Under the pieces are notes generated by a model. The model saw nothing but the letters and a program-made list of their open reading frames with translations, was not told where the DNA came from and ran no database searches. A stretch of 33,490 bases of DNA from Amycolatopsis circi (GTDB lineage: Bacteria > Actinomycetota > Actinomycetes > Mycobacteriales > Pseudonocardiaceae). The DNA lies in the NCBI RefSeq assembly GCF_003385235.1, contig NZ_PQIA01000109.1, positions 1 through 33,490 on the forward strand, read 5' to 3'. The stretch's first letter is position 1, and each line of letters opens with the position of its first letter. This document shows positions 22,560-28,927 of the stretch, one piece after another. The position numbers and the translations under genes were made by a program.

Positions 22560-23174
22560 ATGGAGGTGCCTGCTCCCCTGATGCAGAACGCCGAACTGCC
22601 GGAAGCCGCCCCGGTGACCGTGGACGCAGCCGAGGCGGCTTGGACGCCGCCCTCGTGGGACGAGGTCGTGCGCGAACACGCCGGCCGCGTCTACCGGCTC
22701 GCCTACCGCCTCACCGGCAACACGCACGACGCCGAGGACCTGACCCAGGAGACGTTCATCCGCGTCTTCCGGTCGCTCGCGTCGTACAAGCCCGGCACCT
22801 TCGAGGGCTGGCTGCACCGGATCACCACGAACCTGTTCCTCGACATGGCGCGCCGCCGCTCGCGCGTGCGTATGGAGGGACTGCCCGAGGACACCGACCG
22901 GCTCGTCGGCGACGACCCGAGCCCGGAGCAGCACTACAGCGACACCCACCTGGACCCGGACCTGCAGGAGGCGCTCGACGAGCTGCCCCCGGAGTTCCGG
23001 GCCGCGGTCGTGCTGTGCGACGTGGAAGGACTGTCGTACGAGGAGATCGGCGCGACGCTGGGCGTCAAGCTCGGCACCGTGCGCAGCCGCATCCACCGCG
23101 GCCGCTCGGCGCTGCGCGCGTCGCTCGAGCGCCGTCGCGCGACCCGAGAGGAATCTGCGAAGGTGTCCGTATGA
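22560..23174 (+). CDS. sigE: ECF RNA polymerase sigma factor SigE
   Basis: This group IV sigma factor should direct the envelope-stress response. It has 204 residues. Region 2 includes RVYRLAYRLTGNTHDAEDLTQETFIRVF and GWLHRITTNLFLDMARRR (-10 recognition). Region 4 includes ALDELPPEFRAAVVLCDVEG and GLSYEEIGATLGVKLGTVRSRIHRGR (helix-turn-helix for the -35). I took ATG at 22560 because GAGGAG lies 9 nt upstream; longer frames start inside the promoter. M. tuberculosis SigE is longer at the N-terminus (257). The stop overlaps the anti-sigma gene start by 4 bases, and the sigE-rseA-htrA-tatB order is that of M. tuberculosis Rv1221-Rv1224. Confidence 0.95.
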   Translation: MEVPAPLMQNAELPEAAPVTVDAAEAAWTPPSWDEVVREHAGRVYRLAYRLTGNTHDAEDLTQETFIRVFRSLASYKPGTFEGWLHRITTNLFLDMARRRSRVRMEGLPEDTDRLVGDDPSPEQHYSDTHLDPDLQEALDELPPEFRAAVVLCDVEGLSYEEIGATLGVKLGTVRSRIHRGRSALRASLERRRATREESAKVSV

Positions 23175-23845
23175 CCGGCTGGCGTTTCGCCGAATCCCAC
23201 CTCATGCCCGATGCGGTAGTCGCACTGGTCGACGGCGAACTGACGCCGGTCGCCCACGACCGTGCCCTCGCGCACGTCACGCGCTGCCCGGACTGCGCGG
23301 CCGAGGTGACGTCGCAGCGGCAGGCCGTCGCGGCGGTGAAGGACGCGGGTGCGCCGTCGATGTCGGCGGGTTTCCTGGCCAGCCTCCGGTCCATTCCGGA
23401 ACACACTGATCTGCCTGGCGCGCCGGACAACCTCGCGGTTACCGCGGATGGCCAGCTGGTGGCTATCCAGCGGCCGGAGCGGGTGGCTGGGTTGCGTGAC
23501 GCTGGGGTGCTCGGGGGTGCCGCGCCGTTGGGAACAACCGCGCCGCTCGGGCAGTCGGCGAACGTGCTCGGCGGCGGTCGGTTCGCTTTCAGTCGGAAAC
23601 GGGCGGCGCAAGGGGCCGGGGTCGTGGTGTCCGGGCTCGTGCTGAGCGCTCTCGCACTCGTCGGGACTTCGGCGGATAGCGGGGAAGGGTCGACGGGGAC
23701 TGGGCCGGTTCGGGTGCCTAACGCGAATTTGCTTCCGGCGCAGATGACGGTGCCTAAGGGGGCTGGTGGGGCGGAGTCTGTGTCTCCGGAATCGGAGGTT
23801 GAGCCTGGGGCGGTTCGGGCTGGGGCTGCTGTCGCGGCTCGTTAG
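23171..23845 (+). CDS. rseA: Zinc-associated anti-sigma factor RseA
   Basis: RseA should bind and silence SigE until stress releases it. The 224-residue protein has the ZAS core AHVTRCPDCAAEV (His-x3-Cys-x2-Cys) near residues 37-49. A middle linker is rich in Gly/Pro/Leu. A single hydrophobic span (about 156-176, GAGVVVSGLVLSALALVG) is followed by an extracytoplasmic tail of Ser/Glu/Pro/Ala. This tail and span are longer than in the mycobacterial RseA, which is described as soluble or only weakly membrane-linked, so release by regulated proteolysis is possible here. ATG at 23171 overlaps the sigE stop (ATGA), giving 1:1 coupling. Confidence 0.92.
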   Translation: MTGWRFAESHLMPDAVVALVDGELTPVAHDRALAHVTRCPDCAAEVTSQRQAVAAVKDAGAPSMSAGFLASLRSIPEHTDLPGAPDNLAVTADGQLVAIQRPERVAGLRDAGVLGGAAPLGTTAPLGQSANVLGGGRFAFSRKRAAQGAGVVVSGLVLSALALVGTSADSGEGSTGTGPVRVPNANLLPAQMTVPKGAGGAESVSPESEVEPGAVRAGAAVAAR

Positions 23846-24216
23846 GTCCCTGGGGGTCGGCTCGTCGCCTGGCGGCGACATTGCCGTGGTGGTTGCGTGG
23901 GGCACCCCGAAGCTGATTGTGACTACGGTGCGGGGGTGGTGTGGGTGCCTGGTGAGTTGGGTGCACTGGCTGCGGTTTGGTGGGTGGTCCGTGAAGGGCT
24001 CCTTGAGGGAATCTGGGTCCGTGAAGGGGCCCCTCACGGCCTCGCGCGGGTCGTGAGGGGAACCCTGAGGGACTCTGAGTCCGTGAGGGTTCCCCTCACG
24101 GACGTTTGGGCGGGAGGTGCGGGGGCAGGCAACAGTCATTTCACTGCGGTCTGGGCACACTCTCCCTAGGCTTGGGTATCGTCGACTCCCAGCCTTACTG
24201 AACCGCTTCCCGGGGA
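23846..24216. other. Long rseA-htrA intergenic region
   Basis: Most of this 371-bp gap (23891-24103) is a dispersed repeat, listed separately. The remaining 113 bp before htrA should hold its promoter; TAGGCT near 24170 is a possible -10, but no good -35 or SigE-type GGAAC/CGTT pair is visible. The repeat may reduce read-through from sigE-rseA into htrA. Confidence 0.5.
23891..24103. repeat. Composite palindromic intergenic repeat, copy 3
   Basis: It starts with GGTTGCGTGGGGCACCCCGA (23891-23910) and runs through GGTGCGGGGGTGG, GAGTTGGGTGCAC and GGTGGGTGGTCCGTG. From 23986 come four units like those at 133-248: GTCCGTGAAGGGCTCC, GTCCGTGAAGGGGCCCC, GTGAGGGGAACCCTGAGG and an inverted GTCCGTGAGGGTTCCCC ending CACGGAC at 24103. 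GTGAGGGGAACC and GGTTCCCCTCAC can pair. The left half is shared with the reverse-oriented copy at 15436-15593. Confidence 0.78.
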
Positions 24217-25749
24217 ATGATGACCGACCAGCCGAACGCTAATTCTGACCAGTCCGGTGCCGTCGGAACGGACCGGTTGGGTCCTCGGCCGCTTGAGCGG
24301 CCTGCGGTGGATCAGCAGCAGGCGGCTGTCTTCGGGCGTCCGCACGGGGTCGAGGGGGCGTTCGACAAGCTCTACACCCCGGCGCCCAACGGGAACGGGC
24401 AGAAGCTCAGTCTTGCGCCGCCGACGCCCGAATCTCTGGCGGAGGCGTTCAGTCGGCCTGCTGGGGCCGAGGGTGTGCGGTTGCAGCGGCCGCTCGAGGC
24501 CTCCGGGGAGAACGGCGCCTCGGAAGATCCGTTGTGGACTGACACCAGCGATCCTTGGCGCGATCCGGCGTCCGGGGCGGTGTTGGCTGGGCCTGCGGTC
24601 GTTCCGGAGGACGACGAGGGCGAGAAGCCGAAGCTGCCCACCGGCGCGCAGTTGAGTTTGCCTGAGGTGTTGTTCGGGCGGCGGGTGAAGCCGAAGGCGT
24701 TGGCGCTGCTTGGCGTGGTCGCGTTGTTGATTGGCGCGGTTGGCGGGCTGGTCGGCTGGTGGGTCGGGGATACTGGGTCCTCGTTGACCGGCAGCGCCAC
24801 GATTTCCGAGGCGGAGGCGGCCAAGGAACGGCCCCCGGGGTCGCTCGCGGACATCGCGCGGAGGGTGTCGCCCGCGGTGGTTTCGCTCGAGGTGGTCAAG
24901 CCTGGTGCGGACAGCGGCGAGCAGGGCTCCGGCGTGGTGATTGATCCGCAGGGATACATCCTTACCAACGAGCACGTGGTCGCGTCCGCGGTCGGCGACG
25001 CGGCTACGAAGGTCACCGCGGTGTTCAACGACGGGACTCGCACCGAGGCCAAGGTCGTTGGCGCGGATCAGAAAACCGATCTCGCCGTGGTGAAGGTCAA
25101 TGTGACGAACCCGGTCGTGATGCAGATCGGCAAATCGTCCGATCTGCAGGTCGGGGACGCGGTGATCGCGGTCGGCTCGCCGCTGGCGCTGCAGAACTCG
25201 ATCACCTCGGGCATCGTCAGCGCGCTCGACCGGCCGGTCACCGCGGGCGGCGACAACGGGGCGGCTCCGGTCACCTACTCCGCCATCCAGACCGACGCCG
25301 CGATCAACCACGGCAACTCGGGCGGGGCGCTCGTCGACTCGACGGGGGCGCTGGTCGGGATCAACTCCGCGATCCGCTCGTCCAGCTCCGACGGCGGCAG
25401 CATCGGCATCGGGTTCGCCATTCCCAGCGACTACGCCATCAAGATCGCCAAGGCGCTGATCAAGGACGGCAAGGTCAAGCACGCCGACATCGGCATCAAC
25501 GCGGCCTCGACGGTCGCCGGTTCGTCCACGATGGGCGCGCAGGTGCGCAACGTCGCGCCAGGCGGTCCGGCGGCGGGCGCGGGGATCAAGGAAGGCGACG
25601 TGATCACCAAGGTCGGCGACCACGTCGTGCGCGATTCCGCCGAGCTGACCGTCGCGGTCCGCAGCCACGACCCCGGCCAGGTGGTTCCGGTGCAGCTGGC
25701 TCGCGACGGCGCGTTGCTCGTGGTGGACGTCACGCTCGGGTCGGACTGA
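24217..25749 (+). CDS. htrA: HtrA/DegP-type membrane serine protease
   Basis: This is a membrane-tethered chymotrypsin-fold protease that handles damaged proteins outside the membrane. It has 510 residues. A long disordered cytoplasmic part (1-155, Pro/Glu/Asp rich) is followed by a transmembrane helix (about 161-183). The protease domain carries the triad His253 (TNEHVV), Asp288 (QKTDLAVV) and Ser368 (GNSGGAL). One PDZ domain lies at about 415-505 (GGPAAGAGIKEGDVITKVGD). The start is the first of two adjacent ATGs with GGGGA before it. The SigE regulon and htrA are linked in mycobacteria; position supports the same here. A weak hairpin follows at 25768. Confidence 0.93.
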   Translation: MMTDQPNANSDQSGAVGTDRLGPRPLERPAVDQQQAAVFGRPHGVEGAFDKLYTPAPNGNGQKLSLAPPTPESLAEAFSRPAGAEGVRLQRPLEASGENGASEDPLWTDTSDPWRDPASGAVLAGPAVVPEDDEGEKPKLPTGAQLSLPEVLFGRRVKPKALALLGVVALLIGAVGGLVGWWVGDTGSSLTGSATISEAEAAKERPPGSLADIARRVSPAVVSLEVVKPGADSGEQGSGVVIDPQGYILTNEHVVASAVGDAATKVTAVFNDGTRTEAKVVGADQKTDLAVVKVNVTNPVVMQIGKSSDLQVGDAVIAVGSPLALQNSITSGIVSALDRPVTAGGDNGAAPVTYSAIQTDAAINHGNSGGALVDSTGALVGINSAIRSSSSDGGSIGIGFAIPSDYAIKIAKALIKDGKVKHADIGINAASTVAGSSTMGAQVRNVAPGGPAAGAGIKEGDVITKVGDHVVRDSAELTVAVRSHDPGQVVPVQLARDGALLVVDVTLGSD

Positions 25750-25767
25750 CACCCGTTCTTACTAATC

Positions 25768-25784
25768 CGGCCAAAAGTAGGCCG
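25768..25784 (+). terminator. Weak hairpin after htrA
   Basis: CGGCC (25768-25772) pairs with GGCCG (25780-25784) around AAAAGTA. It is 19 bp after the htrA stop. The stem is short, so I am not sure it ends transcription. The rest of the 200-bp gap to tatB has TAGTCT (25911-25916) as a possible -10 and no gene. Confidence 0.4.
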
Positions 25785-25949
25785 ACCCCCCGCGCGGCAC
25801 GTAACCGTCGCTGCGAAGCCATTCGGCCGTGGCTGTGGCCGGGTCAGTAACGATCGGCACAGTAGCTGCCGTGCGACGTTCGGGCCTGCCCGGACGCGAA
25901 ACGGCCCGGGTAGTCTTGGGCGGGGCAGCACCGAGCGGAGGTTTCACGG

Positions 25950-26384
25950 GTGTTCGACAGTGTCGGCTGGGGCGAGATCCTCGTGCTCATCATCGCGGGG
26001 CTTTTCATTCTCGGACCCGAACGGCTGCCCGAGGCGGCGGCCTGGATGGCGAAGAGCGTCCGCAAGGCCCGCGACTTCGCGACCGGCGCGCGCGAGCAGC
26101 TTCGCGAGGAGATGGGTCCGGAGTTCGACCAGCTGCGCAAACCGCTCGAAGACCTGCGCGGCCTGCGCAACCTCGACCCGAAACGGGTGGTCGCGCAGCA
26201 CCTGTTCGACGGGGATTCCGACCCGCTGGGGTTGAACGGGTTCAAGAACGATCTCAACGGGGCCAGCGGCAATGGGGCCAACGGCTCGAACGGTGCGCCG
26301 ACGATCAAGCCGCAGACCGCGGTGCCGCAGCCGGAGCCGTTGAAGCCGGGCGAGCGTCCGCCGGTGGATCCCGACGCCACCTGA
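25950..26384 (+). CDS. tatB: Twin-arginine translocase subunit TatB
   Basis: TatB forms, with TatC, the receptor for folded proteins carrying twin-arginine signal peptides. The 144-residue protein starts FDSVGWGEILVLIIAGLFIL (transmembrane helix with the family Glu) and continues GPERLPEAAAWM (hinge and amphipathic helix), then a charged helix to about residue 85 and a Gly/Asn/Pro-rich disordered tail. The start is GTG at 25950 with GCGGAG upstream. It follows htrA as in mycobacteria. TatA and TatC are not in the window. Its 3' half and the palindrome after it are duplicated just downstream. Confidence 0.93.
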   Translation: MFDSVGWGEILVLIIAGLFILGPERLPEAAAWMAKSVRKARDFATGAREQLREEMGPEFDQLRKPLEDLRGLRNLDPKRVVAQHLFDGDSDPLGLNGFKNDLNGASGNGANGSNGAPTIKPQTAVPQPEPLKPGERPPVDPDAT

Positions 26385-26389
26385 CTGCT

Positions 26390-26431
26390 CGTGCGCGGCA
26401 ATCCCGGTTAGAACCGGGATCGCCACTCACG
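26390..26431. repeat. 42-nt palindrome after tatB
   Basis: The left arm CGTGCGCGGCAATCCCGGTT and the right arm (26412-26431) surround AG with three mismatched pairs. It starts 6 nt after the tatB stop. It is part of a 59-nt direct repeat (26376-26434) found again at 26569-26627 with one difference. Confidence 0.8.
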
Positions 26432-26440
26432 ACCCCCGCG

Positions 26441-26568
26441 CGCGAGGAGATTGGTCCGGAGTTCGGCCAGCTGCGCAAACCCCTCGAAGACATCCGTGGC
26501 CTGCGCGATCTCGGTCCGAAGCGGGTTCATCACGCCAGCATTTGTTCGCCGGGGGCTCGGATCCGCGT
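26441..26568 (+). pseudogene. Decayed duplicate of the tatB 3' half
   Basis: The translation in one frame reads EEIGPEFGQLRKPLED then IRGLRDLGPKRV, against EEMGPEFDQLRKPLED and LRGLRNLDPKRV in TatB (about residues 52-79), then loses the frame. DNA similarity continues (CAGCATTTGTTCGCCGGGG vs CAGCACCTGTTCGACGGGG) and then jumps to the tatB stop region, so the Gly/Asn linker (about 26223-26365) is deleted. It lies between two nearly identical 59-nt repeats. There is no start codon or ribosome site. Nothing else is visible in 26385-26697 except these repeats and the leader of the next gene. Confidence 0.8.
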
Positions 26569-26582
26569 GCCACCTGACTGCT

Positions 26583-26624
26583 CGTGCGTGGCAATCCCGG
26601 TTAGAACCGGGATCGCCACTCACG
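26583..26624. repeat. 42-nt palindrome after the tatB remnant
   Basis: The left arm CGTGCGTGGCAATCCCGGTT and right arm 26605-26624 surround AG with two mismatched pairs. It is one base different from the copy at 26390 and lies 74 bp before the lipoprotein gene. Confidence 0.8.
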
Positions 26625-26697
26625 ACCGACGCGCGACGCGCTGATCAGGCTGGGTAGCCTCAGGGCATCAGCTCAACCGACCCTGGAGGTTCCCGAT

Positions 26698-27204
26698 ATG
26701 TCACGCCGTGCGGCTGCGCTGGCCGGAACGATCGCTGCGGCCGCCTTCGCCGTCGCCGGGTGCAGTGCCGACGACGAGCCCAGCACCAAGGCCCCCGCCA
26801 CCTACACTTCGGTGCCCGCCCCGGCGATGCCGTCTTCGTCGGCTCCCTCGAGCAGTGAGGCGAACGCTCCCGGGAACGGCGGTGCCACCGGTGAGCAGCC
26901 GAACGTCAAGCGCGGCGCGCAGACCGGCGAGGCAGGCGTGGACGTGCTGGTCACCGTCGCCTACCAGGGCGGGAAGGTCACGCCGCCGGCCGGGGTCGTC
27001 GACGTCAAGGTCGGCAACAAGGTGAAGATCATCGTGTCGTCCGACCAGCCGCAGAACGTCGACGTCCAGGACCAGCCGGACAAGTCGGGCGACGTGTCCT
27101 CGAAGAAGCCCGAGGACATCGACTGGACGGTGACGAAGCCGGGCGACACCAAGGTGACGCTCCGCGAGGCCGGTGCCCTCCTGGTGACGGTGCACGCCTC
27201 CTGA
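26698..27204 (+). CDS. Lipoprotein of unknown function
   Basis: The 168-residue protein has a lipoprotein signal peptide: basic start MSRRAAAL, an Ala-rich hydrophobic core and the lipobox VAGC, so Cys21 should be lipidated and the protein held on the outer membrane face. A Ser/Pro/Ala linker (about 30-75) leads to a beta-rich C-terminal domain: VDVLVTVAYQGGKVTPPAG, then VDVKVGNKVKIIVSSDQPQN and ending GALLVTVHAS. This pattern of strands recalls cupredoxin-like folds, but I see no copper ligand set, so no function is claimed. GGAGG lies 8 nt before the ATG at 26698. It is convergent with mrp and they share a palindromic terminator. Confidence 0.82.
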   Translation: MSRRAAALAGTIAAAAFAVAGCSADDEPSTKAPATYTSVPAPAMPSSSAPSSSEANAPGNGGATGEQPNVKRGAQTGEAGVDVLVTVAYQGGKVTPPAGVVDVKVGNKVKIIVSSDQPQNVDVQDQPDKSGDVSSKKPEDIDWTVTKPGDTKVTLREAGALLVTVHAS

Positions 27205-27211
27205 ACGCCGT

Positions 27212-27253
27212 CGTGAGTGTTTATGCCGGTTCTAACCGGCATAAACACTCACG
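27212..27253. repeat. 42-nt perfect palindrome between convergent genes
   Basis: The left arm CGTGAGTGTTTATGCCGGTT (27212-27231) and the right arm (27234-27253) are exact complements around CT. It starts 8 nt after the lipoprotein stop and ends 5 nt before the mrp stop, so it can end transcription from both sides. Confidence 0.85.
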
Positions 27254-27258
27254 AGTCC

Positions 27259-28404
27259 TCAGCGCCCGGCGGGGCTGACGTTCAGCATCATCCCGGCCAA
27301 ACCGCGCGCCCGGACCGACAGTTGCTTCGCCGCGTCCTTCAGCACCAGCGACGCCGGGGCCTCCGGATCGGACAGCACGATCGGCGTGCCCTCGTCGCCC
27401 TGTTCGCGCAGGCGCGGGTCCAGTGGGACCTGGCCCAGCAGCGGCACCGTGGAACCGACCGACTTCGACAGCGAATCCGCCACCGTCTGTCCGCCGCCCG
27501 CGCCGAAGACCTCGATGCGTTCGCCCGTCGGCGTTTCCAGCCACGACATGTTCTCGATCACGCCCGCGACGCGCTGCCGCGTCTGCATCGCGATCGCGCC
27601 CGCGCGCTCGGCCACCTCGGCGGCGGCCTGCTGGGGCGTGGTCACCACGAGGATTTCCGCGTTCGGGATCAGCTGCGCCACCGAAATCGCGATGTCGCCG
27701 GTGCCCGGCGGCAGGTCCAGCAGCAGGATGTCCAGGTCGCCCCAGAACACGTCGGCCAGGAACTGCTGCAGCGCGCGGTGCAGCATCGGGCCGCGCCACA
27801 CGACGGGGGCGTTGCCCGGCGTGAACATGCCGATCGAGATGACCTTCACGCCGTGCGCCTGCGGCGGCATGATCATCGTGTCGACCTTGGTCGGCTTCTC
27901 GCGCGCGCCGAGCATGCGCGGCACCGAGTGGCCGTAGATGTCCGCGTCCACCACGCCGACCGAGAGTCCGCGCTCGGCCATCGCCACGGCCAGGTTCACC
28001 GTCACCGACGACTTGCCGACGCCGCCCTTGCCGGACGCCACGCAGTAGACCCGCGTCATCGAACCCGGCTGCGCGAACGGGATCACCGGCTCCGCCGCGT
28101 CGCCGCGCAGCGATTTGCGCAGCTCAGTGCGCTGCTCGTCGCTCATCACGTCCAGCTCGACCCGCACGTCGGCGACGCCGGGGAGCTTCGAGACGGCCTT
28201 CTTCGTGTCCGCGGTGAGTGTCGCCTTGAGCGGACAGCCCGCGACCGTCAGGTAAATCCCGACGTCGACCACCCCGTCGTCGCCGACCGCCACGTCCTTG
28301 ACCATGCCGAGGTCGGTGATCGGTTTCTTGATCTCCGGGTCGTACACGTCCTTCAGCGCGGTGCGGACGTCGTCGACGCTGGGGAGCTGCTGTGTACCAG
28401 TCAC
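27259..28404 (-). CDS. mrp: Mrp/NBP35-type P-loop ATPase (ApbC family)
   Basis: This is an iron-sulfur cluster carrier-type ATPase of 381 residues. An N-terminal MIP18/DUF59 domain (about 10-90, with DPEIKKPITDLGMV and the conserved Cys in VAGCPLKA) precedes the deviant Walker A ASGKGGVGKSSV (about 123-134). DADIYGHSVPRMLG, WGDLDILLLDLPPGTGD and ENMSW follow. The CxxC motif that bridges the cluster in most ApbC/Mrp proteins is absent: after ENMSW the sequence reads LETPTGERIEVFG. As I recall the mycobacterial Mrp (Rv1229c) lacks it too. GTG at 28404 is the start (GGAAGC upstream). It is the last of three minus-strand genes, 25 bp after the DUF1003 gene. Confidence 0.92.
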   Translation of the reverse strand: MTGTQQLPSVDDVRTALKDVYDPEIKKPITDLGMVKDVAVGDDGVVDVGIYLTVAGCPLKATLTADTKKAVSKLPGVADVRVELDVMSDEQRTELRKSLRGDAAEPVIPFAQPGSMTRVYCVASGKGGVGKSSVTVNLAVAMAERGLSVGVVDADIYGHSVPRMLGAREKPTKVDTMIMPPQAHGVKVISIGMFTPGNAPVVWRGPMLHRALQQFLADVFWGDLDILLLDLPPGTGDIAISVAQLIPNAEILVVTTPQQAAAEVAERAGAIAMQTRQRVAGVIENMSWLETPTGERIEVFGAGGGQTVADSLSKSVGSTVPLLGQVPLDPRLREQGDEGTPIVLSDPEAPASLVLKDAAKQLSVRARGLAGMMLNVSPAGR

Positions 28405-28429
28405 GCTTCCATCGTACGTACTGCCCAGT

Positions 28430-28927
28430 TCAGCTTTGCTTGGCCTTGCGCGGCTTGGAGTCCACGTCGAGATCGTCGCGCAGCCGGTCGAGTTCGCTGC
28501 GCAGGTAGTCGCGGGTCGTGACCTCGCCGACGGCCAGCCGCAGCGCCGCCAATTCGCGGGCGAGGTACTCGGTGTCCGCCTTCGTCTGCGCGGCGCGCGT
28601 GCGGTCCTCCTCCAGCGACACCCGGTCCCGGTCGTCCTGGCGGTTCTGCGCGAGCAGGATCAGCGGCGCGGCGTACGCGGCCTGCGTCGAGAACGCCAGG
28701 TTGAGCAGGATGAACGGGTACGGGTCCCATTGCAGCGACACCGCGACCAGGTTCAGCACGATCCAGACGATCACGATCAGCGTCTGCCAGAACAGGTACT
28801 TGCCGGTGCCGAGGAACCGGGCGATCCGCTCGGTGAACCGCCCGAAGGTGTCCGGATCGATGTTCAGCCGCAGCCGGGCCTGGCTGCGCGGCTGGTCGAG
28901 CCTGCGGCCGGAACCGAGTTCAGGCAC
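28430..28927 (-). CDS. DUF1003 family membrane protein
   Basis: The 165-residue protein shows the DUF1003 layout: an amphipathic start (FGRFTERIARFLGTGKYLFW), a first span (QTLIVIVWIVLNLVAV), a DPYPFILLNLAFSTQAAYAAPLILLAQNRQ segment given here only by its ends (DPYPFILL to LAQNRQ), and a charged coiled-coil tail (about 100-165). The function is unknown. It starts with GTG at 28927, 8 bases inside the preceding MgtE-N/CBS gene, so the two are translationally coupled. As recalled, mycobacteria have the same pair next to mrp (Rv1231c-Rv1232c). Confidence 0.9.
   Translation of the reverse strand: MPELGSGRRLDQPRSQARLRLNIDPDTFGRFTERIARFLGTGKYLFWQTLIVIVWIVLNLVAVSLQWDPYPFILLNLAFSTQAAYAAPLILLAQNRQDDRDRVSLEEDRTRAAQTKADTEYLARELAALRLAVGEVTTRDYLRSELDRLRDDLDVDSKPRKAKQS

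Noticed and set aside
25762..25947. 61-codon minus-strand frame between htrA and tatB
   Set aside because: No ribosome site and composition typical of non-coding DNA; it would cover the tatB promoter.
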